A stretch of 64,000 bases of DNA, from the NCBI RefSeq assembly GCF_000002425.4, contig NC_037275.1, forward strand, positions 6,528,607-6,592,606. Direction: 5' to 3'. A model generated the notes under the pieces. It had not been told where the DNA came from. It saw nothing but the letters and a program-made list of their open reading frames with translations, and searched no databases. The DNA is from Physcomitrium patens (taxonomy: Eukaryota; Streptophyta; Bryopsida; Funariales; Funariaceae). This document shows positions 22,658 to 34,100 of the stretch, in pieces (within the stretch, counting starts at the first letter, position 1; each line of letters starts with the position of its first letter). The translations under genes and the position numbers were made by a program.

Positions 22658-24352
22658 ATGGTGATTGAAAGTACCAAGAGAGCTGTAGACAAAGATGAAA
22701 GTGGGCGGAATGTGAGAGCTAAATGCACAGCAAAACCACCGGCTGTGATAATCGTTACTAATATGGAGCCGATGAAGTTAGAAATCTGTTGGACGTAGAG
22801 AAAAATAAGGGATTTTTGGATTGCAAAGCTGTTCCAGTTTTTGCACCATTCAGAGCATTTACCATCAATCGATGTATCATTAGTGGAGGAATACATTGAG
22901 AATTACGACCCCGAGGATGGATCGAGTGTCGTTCAAGGGTGAATTATTGGGATTGATGAAACAATCTTGGAAAAGGTGTTGTTTCTTCCCATTGGAGAGA
23001 TGGCAGTAGGGATTGATGAGTCAAGTGATTTCAGCCCAGGTAGATATTTCAAGGGAGGAATGTCATCCTTTGAAAGGAGCCAAGGATGGCGGACTCAAGA
23101 GGCGATTACACCAGAATATGTGAAATGGTTGCGGTTCGTGCTGAGGCGGTTAGGATTGTACCGACACCCCACATATGTGTCAAAACGTTTATTGTATGCA
23201 ATAGTAGGGACGTTTGAAGGGATGGTGTTCAACTGGGTGGCTTACGTAGCTACTCGTATTCATGCGGAGATAGGAGCCAAGTTCAAATTGAAGAAGTTCA
23301 TATCCTTGCTTTGTTCAAATTATGTGTATGCTGTCATCGCGCACACATTGCGTCAACCACCGTCAGAAGAGGAAAACCTTATACCAGTGTCAGCACCTTT
23401 GCAGAGAGAACAAAATTTTTTGGCACAGAATCACAATGCAGCAGATGTAATACACGAAATTGAAAAATCAAGCCGTATAGTGGTTCAAGGGGTAGCTTCG
23501 ATTATCGAAGTGAGATGGATTCCAAGTGGTGTTGCGGTAGAAGAGGAGAATCAAGTCCCATTATTGATAGATATCAACCAGTTGGCGTTTCCAGAAGGTC
23601 GATTACCTGAAAGAATATCTCTTAAAAATACCGTATTGAAGTACATTTTGCAAATACATTGTATGGTACGAGCATTGGATGTAGAAGACAGAAGTAAATA
23701 GGATTAGGAGGACAATAAAAAAAGGATATCGGATCAAAATCAAAAAATTAGGGAGCAAGAACTGAAGATTCAAGAAATTGAAGAAGCCAAGTTGGTCCTG
23801 GAGCAGAAATTGGTTCTCCAATACGAGGCTTAGACAAAGAAAAAAGAATAGATTTCACGGATTGTGGAAGGACAATGGGATGAATTGATTCAGAATAGGA
23901 AGTCATGGGATTTGGAACAGGAGAAGTTCAAATGCCAGTTGCAAGCAGAAGTGGACAAGACAGAGTTATTGGAGACAGAGAAAGCGTTATTGTGTGACCA
24001 ATTGAGATGTGAAACGGAAAAAATGAGGTCTAAAATTGAAGTTTTATAAAATGAGGTGTCAAAACTGACGGAAGAGTTAATTGTGAGGATCCAATCTCAA
24101 GTGTCGATTGAAGATGTCTCAAAAGAGATGAGTCCACAACAACATGAGTTGGAACTTCGCGATGCCCAGATCCTGAAACTGGAAGCTCAAGTCCGTGAAT
24201 TGGAAGAATACAATGAAGATCTCTCAGCCCAGTTGAAAAAGGAGTCGCTTGAAATATTGGAAGAGGATGAAGATGTACTACTAGAGCCAGAATCGGTGGA
24301 ACCAATAATGGATAATGTAGTAATTGATCAATTGGGTGTATCAAATAAATAG
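22658..24352 (+). pseudogene. Extra 3' frame with coiled-coil tail, decayed
   Basis: A frame starting at ATG 22658 continues to TAG 24350-24352 (about 565 codons), with roughly seven or eight in-frame stops and no frameshift. The first ~350 codons hold a globular-looking part with ITPEYVKWLRFVLRRLG and VFNWVAYVATRIHAEIG. After about 23720 the sequence becomes Glu/Lys/Leu-rich with heptad character and is probably a long coiled coil, ending in an acidic stretch (LEEDEDVLLEPES). It lies between pol and the 3' LTR on the sense strand, where some Tat/Athila elements carry extra frames. I see no clear signal peptide or membrane span, so I do not call it envelope-like. Function unknown. Confidence 0.6.
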
Positions 24353-24416
24353 AAATTTTGGAGAAGTTTTTTTTAGTTATATATCGGTTCTATGTTTGCG
24401 AGGACGCTGCACAAAT

Positions 24417-24429
24417 GGCAGTGGGGCTA
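24417..24429 (+). other. Polypurine tract region
   Basis: GGCAGTGGGG followed by CTA lies directly before the 3' LTR (TG at 24430). It is short and interrupted, but it is the only purine-rich run at the position where plus-strand priming is needed. Confidence 0.55.
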
Positions 24430-25128
24430 TGTAGAATAAGTAGTTATTTGCTAAATTGTAGATACTTAGTTTATAGTGTAAACATGGATAGATGACTGTT
24501 GAAAAGATAGTTCAGTAGGTAAAATGGATGAATAGTTAGGAAAAGTAATTTTCATTAGAGATGTAGCAGTTGGTATCTCGTGGTAGCATAAAGAGGATGG
24601 TAGAAAGGAAGTAAGGGCCAGACTGTGATAGTGTGAGCCGGAGTAAGTTTGGTGCTACCTCTTTTCTTTTATTTGTTATTTTCTTTGAATAAGAAGATTA
24701 AGAGTTTCTGAATATTATGAAAGTGAATTATGGAATGGAAGTATGATTGTTATTAAATGGGAAGAAGAAAGATTGAATGCTAAAATCTGATTGTAGTTCA
24801 GAAGAGAGAATGAGTCTGTGTTTGTGTGAAACACTATGATGTGAAGGCAGTTAATGGTGAAGAACTCCAGAGTTTGGATTATAGTATGATTATGTCCTGT
24901 CATTTAGGATAGTACGAGATTACACGTTGTTGTTATTAGTGATGGTGGAGTATTATTAAGAAGTGGAAAGCATTGTAGTGTTCCCTAGGTGTTTTAAGTA
25001 GTGCGGAATACAGTTAATTGTGTGACCCTAACGTGTAAGCTCATGCGGTATTCTTTCCCTCTGTTCAAATTTCCCTATACAGGTTTTCTCTGATTAGATT
25101 AGTTAGAGTAAGTAAGGCGACAACCACA
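24430..25128 (+). repeat. 3' LTR
   Basis: 699 bp, TGTAGAATAAG to GCGACAACCACA, gap-free partner of the 5' LTR. It is followed immediately by the CATTC duplication and by satellite sequence. Confidence 0.95.
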
Positions 25129-28100
25129 CATTCGTAGCCCTCATCCTTTATCTTTGGCCTCGTTCTTATTATCCATCATTTATCTCCAACTCCATTCCTA
25201 GCACTCGTCGTCTTTCTTTGGCCTCATTCCTACTCTCCATCATTTATCACCAATCCCATTCTTAGGCCTTGTTCTCTGTCTTTGGTCTCATTCTTAATTT
25301 CCATCATTTATGTCTCACCCCATTCTTAGTTGTCATCTACTGTCCTTAGCCTTGTTTCTATTCTCCATAATTTATCTCCACCTCCATTCCTAGCCTTCGT
25401 CCTCTTTATTAGGCCTTATTCCAACTCTCCATTATTTATCTCCAATCCCATTCTTAGCCCTTGTCCTCTGTCTTTGGCCTCATTTCTATTATCCATCATT
25501 TATCTCCAGCTCTAATCTTAGCCTCCGTCCTTTGTGTTTGGCCTCATTCCTACTCTCTATCATTTATCTCTAGTCCCATTCCTTGCCCTCATCCTTTGTC
25601 TTTGGCCTTGTTCCTATTGTCCATCATTTATCTCCAACTCCATTCCTAGCCCTTGTCCTCTTTCTTTGGCCTCATTTCTACTCTCTATCATTTATCTCCA
25701 ATGTCATTCTTAGCCCTTGTTCTTTGTCTTTGGCTTCGTTCCAAATTTCCATCATTTATATCCAGTCCCATTCCTAGCCCTCATCTTCTATCTTTGGCTT
25801 CATTCATATTATCCATCATTTATCTCAAATTCTATTCCTAGCCCTTGTCCTGTGTCTTTGGCCTAATTCCTATTATCCATCATTTATCTCCAATCCCATT
25901 TTTAGCCTTCGTCCTTTGTCTTTAGCCTCATTCCTACTCTCCATCATTTATCTCCAGCCCCATTCTAAGTCCTCATCGTTTCTCTTCCGCCTCGTTCTTA
26001 TTGTCCATCATTTATCTCTAGCCCCATTCTAAGCCTTCATCGTTTCTCTTTCGCCTCGTTCTTATTGTCCATCATTTATCTCCACCTCCATTCTTAGCCC
26101 TCATCCTCTTTTATTGGCCTCATTCCTTCTCTCCATCATTTATCTCCAATTCCATTCTTAGCCCTTGTCCTCTACCTTTGGCTTCATTCCTATTATCCAT
26201 TATTTATCTCCAGTCCCATTCTTAGCCTCTGTCCTTTGTCTTTGGCCTTGTTCCTAATCTCCATCATTTATCTCCAATCCCATTCCAAACACTCATCTTC
26301 TATCTTTCGCCTTGTGCCTATTATCCATCAATTATCTTCAGTCCCATTCTTAGCCTTTGTCCTTTGTCTTTGGCCTCGTTCCTAATCTCCATCATTTATC
26401 TCCAATCCTATTCCAAACACTCATCCTCTGTCTTTCACCTTGTGCCTATTATCCATCATTTATCTCCACCTCCATTTCTAGCCCTCGTCCTCTTTCTTTG
26501 GCCTCATTCCTTCTCTCCATCATTTATCTCCAATCCCATTCTTAGTCCTTGTCTTCTATATTGGCCTCATTCCTATTGTCCATTATTTATCTTCATTCCA
26601 TTCTTAGCCTTTTTCCTTTGTCTTTAGCCTGATTCCTACTCTCCATCATTTATCTCCAGCCCCATTCTAAGCCCTCATCCTTTGTCTTTCACCTCATTCC
26701 TATTGTCCATCATTTATCTCTACCTCCATTCTTAGCCCTCGTCGTCTTTCTTTGGCCTCATTCCTACTCTCCATCATTTATGTCCAATTCCATTCTAAGC
26801 CCTTGTCCTTTGTCTTTCGCCTCATTCCTATTATCCATCATTTATCTCCAGCTCCATTCTTAGCCTTCGTCCTTTGTCTTAGGCCTCGTTCCTACTCTCT
26901 ATCATTTATCTCCAGCCCCATTCTTAGCCCTCATCCTTTGTCTTTGGCATCATTCCTATTCTCCATCATTTATCCCCAACTCCATTCCTAACCCTTCTCC
27001 TCTTTCTTTGGCTTCATTCCTATTATGCATCCTTTATCTCCAGTCCCATTCTTAGCCTTCGTCCTTTGTCTTTAGCCTCGTTCCTACTCTCCATCATTTA
27101 TCTTAAGCCCATTCTTAGCCCTCATCCTTTGTCTTTGACCTCGTTCCTATTGTCCATCATTTATCCCCAACTCCATTCCTATTGTCCATCATTTATCCCC
27201 AACTCCATTCCTAGCCCTTGTCCTCTTTCTTTGGCCTCATTCCTACTCTCCATCATTTATCTCTAATCTCATTCCTAGCCCTTGTTCTCTGTCTTTGGCT
27301 TCGTTCCAAATTTCCATCATTTATATCCTGCCCATTCCTAGCCCTCATGCTTTGTCTTTGGCCTCGTTGCTATTGTCGATCATTTATCTCCAACTCCATT
27401 CTTAGCCCTCGTCCTCTTTCTTGGAGATCATTCCTACTCTCCATCATTTATCTGCCATCCTATTCTTAATCCTTGTCCTTTGTCTTTGGCCTTGTTCCTA
27501 ATTTCCATCATTTATGTCCAGCTCCATTCTTAGTCCTCATTTTCTATCTTTGGCCTCATTCATATTGTCCATCATTTATCTCAAACTCTATTCTTAGCCC
27601 TCGTCTACTTTCTTTGGCCTCATTCATATCTTCCATCATTTATCTCCAATCCAATTCTTAGTCCTTGTCCTCTGTCTTTGGCCTCATTCCTATCATCCAT
27701 CATTCATCTTCAACCCCATTCATAGCCTCCGTCCTTTGTCTTTGGCTTCGTTCCTAATCTCCATCATTTATCTCAAGCCCCATTCCAAGCCCTCATCCTC
27801 TGTCTTCGGCCTTGTTCATAATATCCATCATTTATCTCCACCTCCTTTCGTAGCCCTCCTTGTCTTTCTTTGGACTCATTCCTACTCTCCATCATTTATG
27901 TCCTATCCCATTCTTAGCCCTTGTCCTTTGTCTTTGGCTTCATTCCTATTATCCATCATTTATCTCAAGCCCCATTCCAAGCCCTCATCCTCTGTCTTCG
28001 GCCTTGCTCCTAATATCCATCATTTATCTCCACCTCCTTTCGTAGCCCTCGTCATCTTTCTTTGGCATCATTCCTACTCTCCATCATTTATGTCCTATCT

Positions 28101-31100
28101 CATTCTTAGCCCTTGTCCTTTGTTTTTGGCTTCATTCATATTATCCATCATTTATCTCAAGCACCATTCTTAGCTTTCGTCCTTCGTCTTTAGCCTCGTT
28201 CCTACTCTCCATCATTTATTTCTTGCCCCATTCCAAGCCCTCATCCTCTGTCTTTTGCCTCGTTTCTATTGTCCATCATTTATCTCCACCTCCATTCCTA
28301 GCCCTTGTCCTCTTTCTTTGGCCTCATTCCTGCTTTCCATCATTTATTTCCAATCCCATTCTTAGCCCTTGTCCTCTGTCTTTGGCCTCATTCCTAATTT
28401 CCATCATTTAAGTCCAGCCCCATTCTTAGCCCTCATCCTTTGTCTTGGGCCTCGTTTCTATTGTCCATCATTTATCTCCAACTCCATTCCTAGCCCTCGT
28501 CCTCTTTTTTTGGCTTCATTCTTATTCTCCATCATTTTTCTCTAATCCTATTCTTAGCCCTTAGTTTTTGTCTTTGATCTCATTCCTAATTTCCATCATT
28601 TATGTTCAGCAATATTTTTAGTTGTCATCCACTGTCTTTGGCCTCATTCCTATTGTCCATCACTTACATACAACTCAATTTCTAGCCCTCGTCCTCTGTC
28701 TTTGGCCTCATTTCTATTATCCATCATTTATCTCCAGCTCCAATCTTAGCCTCCGTCCTTTGTGTTTGGCCTCATTCCTACTCTCCATCATTTATCTCCA
28801 GTCCCATTCCTTGCCCTCATCCTTTGTCTTTGGCCTTGTTCTTATTGTCCATCATTTATCTCCAACTCCATTCTTAGCCCTTGTCCTCTTTCTTTGGCCT
28901 CATTCCTACTTTCCATCATTTATCTCCAATCTCATTCCTAGCCCTTGTTCTCTGTCTTTGGCTTCGTTCCAAATTTCCATCATTTATGTCCTGCCCCATT
29001 CCTAGCCCTCATGCTTTGTCTTTGGCCTTGTTGCTATTGTCGATCATTTATCTCCAACTCCATTCCTAGCCCTCGTCCTCTTTCTTGGGTCTCATTCCTA
29101 CTCTCCATCATTTATCTGCCATCCCATTCTTAATCCTTGTCCTTTCTCTTTGGCCTTGTTCGTAATTTCTATCATTTATGTCCAGCTCCATTCCTAGTCC
29201 TCATTTTCTATCTTTGGCCTCATTCATATTGTCCATCATTTATCTCAAACTCTATTCTTAGCCCTCCTCTATTTTCTTTGGCCTCATTCATATTCTCCAT
29301 CATTTATCTCCAATCCCATTCTTAGTCCTTGTCCTCTGTCTTTGGCCTCATTCCTATCATCCATCCCTTATCTCCAACCCCATTCATAGCCTCCGTCCTT
29401 TGTCTTTGGCTTTGTTCCTAATCTCCATCATTTAACGCAAGCCCCATTGCAAGCCTTCATCCTCTGTCTTCGGCCTTGTTCCTAATATCCATCATTTATC
29501 TCCACCTCCTTTCGTAGCTTTGGTCGTCTTTCTTTGGCGTCATTCCTACTCTCCATCATTTATGTCCTATCCCATTCTTAGCCCTTGTCTTTTGTTTTTG
29601 GCCTCATTCCTATTATCCATCATTTATCTCAAGCACCATTCTTAGCCTTCGTCCTTTGTCTTTAGCCTCGTTTCTACTCTCCATCATTTATCTCCAGCCC
29701 CATTTTAAGCCCTCATCCTCTATCTTCCGCCTCGTTCATATTATCTATCATTTATCTCCACCTCCATTCTTAGCCCTTGTCCTCTTTCTTTGGCCTCATT
29801 CCTTCTCTCCATCATTTATCTCCAATCTCATTTTTATTCTTGTCCTCTGTCTTTGGCCTTATTCCTATCATCCATCATTTATCTCCAACCCCATTCTTAG
29901 CCTCCGTCCTATGTCTTTGGCCTGGTTCCTAATCTCCATCATTTATGTCCAGTCCCATTCAAAGCCCTCATCCTCGGTCATTGGCCTTGATCATATTATC
30001 CATCATTTATCTCTACCTCCTTTCCTAGCCCTCGTCCTTTTTCTTTGGCCACATTCCTACTTTCCATCATGTATCTCCAATCCCATTCTTAGCCCTTGTC
30101 CTTTGTATTTGGCCTCATTCCTATTATCCATCATTTATCTCTAGCCCCATTCTTAGCCTTTGTCCTTTGTCTTTAGCCTCGTTCCTACTCTCCATCAATT
30201 AACTCGAATTCCATTCTAAGCCTTCATCCTCTGTCTTCCGCCTCGTTCCTATTGTCCATCATTTATCTCCACCTCCATTCTTAGCCTTCGTCCTCTTTCT
30301 TTGGCCTCATTCCTACTCTCCATCATTTATCACCAATCCCATTCTTAGCCCATGTCCTCGGTCTTTGGCCTCATTCCTATTATCCATCATTTATCTCTAG
30401 CCCCATTCTTAGTCTTTGTTCTTTGCCTTTAGCCTTATTCCTACTCTCCATCATTTATCTTCAGCCCCATTTTAAGCCCTCATCCTTTGTCTTCTGCCTC
30501 ATTCTTTTTGTCCATCATTTATCTCGACCTCCATTCTTAGCCCTCATCCTCTTTTTTTGGTCTCATTCCTTCTCTCCATCATTTATCTCTAATCCCATTC
30601 ATAGCCCTTATCTTTTATTTTTGGAATCATTTCTATTATCCATCATTTATCGGCAATCTCATTCTTAGCCTTCATCCTTGGTCTTTAGCCTCGTTCCTAC
30701 TCTCCATCATTTATCTCCAGTCCCATTCCAAGTCCTCATCCATTCTCTTTGGCCTCGTTCGTATAGTCCATCTTTTATCTCTAACTCGATTTTTAGTCCT
30801 CGTCTTCATTCTTTGGCCTCATTCTTACTCTCCATCATTTATCGCCAATCCCAAGAATAGTCCTCGTCTTCTATCTTTGCCCTCATTCCTATTATCCATC
30901 ATTTATCTCCAGCTCCATTCTAAGCCTCTGTCCTTTGTCTTTAGCCTCGTTCCTACTCTCCATCATTTATCTCCAGCCTCATTTTAAGCCGTCATCCTCT
31001 ATCTTCTGCCTCGTTCCTGTTGTCCATCATTTATCTCCACCTCCATTCTTAGCCCTCGTCCTCTTTCTTTGGCCTCATTCATTCTCTCCATCATTTATCT

Positions 31101-34100
31101 TCAATCACATTCTTAGTCCTTATCCTCGAGGCTTTGGACTCATTCCTATTATCCATCAATTCACTACAGCCCCATTGTTAGTCTTTGTCGTTAGTCCATA
31201 GCCTCGTTCCTACTCTCCATCATTTATCTTGAGTTGCATTCTAAGCCCTCATCCTGTGTCTTCCACCTCGTTCTTATTGTCCATCATTTATCTCCACCTC
31301 CATTCTTAGCCCTCATCCTCTTTCTTTGGCCTCATTCTTTCTCTCCATCATTTATCTCCAATCTCATTCTTAGCCATTGTCTTCTATCTTTGGCCTCATT
31401 CCTATCATCTATCATTTATCTCTAGCCCCATTCTTAGCCTCCGTCCTATGTCTTTGGCCTCGTTCCTAATCTCCATCATTTATCTCCGGCCCCATTCGAA
31501 GCCCTCATCCTCTGTCTTTGGCCTTGTTCCTATTATCTATCATTTATCTCCACCTCCTTTCCTAGTCCTCGTCCTCTTTCTTTAGTCTCATTCCTACTTT
31601 CCATCATTTATCTCCAATCCCATTCTTAGCCCTTGTCCACTATCTTTGGCCTCATTCCTATTATCCATTATTTAACTCCAGCCCCATTCTTAGTATTCGT
31701 CCTTTGTCTTTAGCCTCGTTCTACTCTCCATCATTTATCTTCAGTTCCATTCTAAGCCCTCATTCTCTGTCTTTCGCCTCGTTCTTATTAACCATCATTT
31801 ACCTCCACTTCCATTCTTAGCCCTCATCCTCTTTCTTTGTCCTCATTCCTTCTCTCCATTATTTATCTTCAATCTCATTCTTAGCCCTTGTCCTCTGTCT
31901 TTGACCTCATTCCTATCACCCATCATTTATCTCCAACCCCATTCTTAGCCTCTGGCCTATGTCTTTGGCCTGGTTCCTAATCTCCATCATTTATCTCCAG
32001 CCCCATTCCAAGCCCTCATCCTCTGTCTTTGGCCTTGTTCCTATTATCCATCATTTATCTCCACCTCCTTTCCTAGCTCTCGTCCTCTTTCTTTGGTCTC
32101 ATTCCTACTCTCCATCATTTATCTCCAATCCCATTCTTAGCCCTTGTCCTCTATCTTTGGCCTCATTCCTATTATCCATCATTTATCTCTAGCCCCGTTC
32201 TTAGTCTTTGTCCTTTGTCTTTGGCCTCGTTCCTAATTTCCATCATTTATGTCTAGTCCCATTCTTAGCCCTCATCTTTTGTCTTTGGCCTCATTTCTAT
32301 TGTCTATCATTTATCTCCAACTCCATTCCTAGCTCTAGTCCTTTGTCTTTGGACTCATTCCTATTATCCATCATTTATCTCCAGCTTCATTCTTAGCCTT
32401 CATCCTTTGTCTTTAGCCTCGTTCTTACTCTCCATCATTTATCTCCAGCTCCATTTTAAGCCCTCATCCTCTATCTTTGGCCTCATTCCTATTGTCCATC
32501 ATTTATCTCCAACTCCATTCCTAGCCCCCGTCCTCNNNNNNNNNNNNNNNNNNNNNNNNNNNNNNNNNNNNNNNNNNNNNNNNNNNNNNNNNNNNNNNNN
32601 NNNNNNNNNNNNNNNNNNNNNNNNNNNNNNNNNNNNNNNNNNNNNNNNNNNNNNNNNNNNNNNNNNNNNNNNNNNNNNNNNNNNNNNNNNNNNNNNNNNN
32701 NNNNNNNNNNNNNNNNNNNNNNNNNNNNNNNNNNNNNNNNNNNNNNNNNNNNNNNNNNNNNNNNNNNNNNNNNNNNNNNNNNNNNNNNNNNNNNNNNNNN
32801 NNNNNNNNNNNNNNNNNNNNNNNNNNNNNNNNNNNNNNNNNNNNNNNNNNNNNNNNNNNNNNNNNNNNNNNNNNNNNNNNNNNNNNNNNNNNNNNNNNNN
32901 NNNNNNNNNNNNNNNNNNNNNNNNNNNNNNNNNNNNNNNNNNNNNNNNNNNNNNNNNNNNNNNNNNNNNNNNNNNNNNNNNNNNNNNNNNNNNNNNNNNN
33001 NNNNNNNNNNNNNNNNNNNNNNNNNNNNNNNNNNNNNNNNNNNNNNNNNNNNNNNNNNNNNNNNNNNNNNNNNNNNNNNNNNNNNNNNNNNNNNNNNNNN
33101 NNNNNNNNNNNNNNNNNNNNNNNNNNNNNNNNNNNNNNNNNNNNNNNNNNNNNNNNNNNNNNNNNNNNNNNNNNNNNNNNNNNNNNNNNNNNNNNNNNNN
33201 NNNNNNNNNNNNNNNNNNNNNNNNNNNNNNNNNNNNNNNNNNNNNNNNNNNNNNNNNNNNNNNNNNNNNNNNNNNNNNNNNCCTTTCCTAGCCTTCGTCT
33301 TCTTTCTTAGCCCTCATTCCAACTCTCCACCATTTATCTCCAATTCCATTCTTAGCCCTTGTCCTCTATCTTTGGCCTCATTCCTATTATCCAGTCATTT
33401 ATCTCCAACTCCATTCTTAGCCTCCGTCCATTGTCTTTGGCCTCGATCCTAATTTCCATCATTTATGTCTAGTCCCATTCTTAGCCCTCATCTTTTGTCT
33501 TTGGCCTCATTTCTATTGTCTATCATTTATCTCCAACTCCATTCCTAGCTCTAGACCTTTGTCTTTGGACTCGTTCCTATTATCCATCATTTATCTCCAG
33601 CTGCATTCTTAGCCGTCATCCTTTGACTTTAGCCTCGTTCTTACTCTCCATCATTTATCTCCAGCTCCATTTTAAGCCCTCATCCTCTATCTTTGGCCTC
33701 ATTCCTATTGTCCATCATTTATCTCCAACTCCATTCCTAGCCCCCGTCCTCTTTCTTAGGCCTCATTCCTACTTTCCATCATTTATCTCCAACTCCATTC
33801 TTAGCCCTTGATCTCTGTCTTTGGCCTCGTTCCTAATTTCCAACATTTATCTTCAGTCCCATTCCTTGTTCTCATCTTCTATCTTTCGCCTCATTTTTAT
33901 TGTCTATCGTTTATCTCCAACTCCATTCTTAGCCCTTGTCCTCTTTCTTTGTCCTCATTTCCACTCTCCATCATTTATTTCCAATCCCATTCTTAGCCCT
34001 TGTTCTCTATATTTGCCCTCGTTCCTAATTTCCATCATTTATGTCGAGTCCCATTCTTAGCCCTCATCTTTTGTCTTTGGCCTCGTTCCTATTGTCCATC

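Larger units (their letters stand above)
16535..25128 (+). mobile_element. Ty3/gypsy-type LTR retrotransposon nested in the satellite
   Basis: The 8594-bp element has TG...CA ends, two 699-bp LTRs of equal length, a primer-binding site, gag with four zinc knuckles, a protease, reverse transcriptase and part of RNase H, then an extra coiled-coil frame before the 3' LTR. The order PR-RT-RNH-(IN) and the RT sequence are Ty3/gypsy. The PBS and a long 3' extra frame suggest the Tat/Athila side of the family rather than chromoviruses (inference; no chromodomain seen). It is dead: there are several in-frame stops in every gene, a frameshift between protease and RT, and an internal deletion near 22030 that removes the rest of RNase H and the integrase core. 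The LTRs differ at about 34 of 699 sites by my count, with no indels. The target duplication is perfect. Confidence 0.93.

Noticed and set aside
32536-33281. Frame of 294 codons crossing the gap
   Set aside because: Most of it is unknown bases; the ends are satellite.
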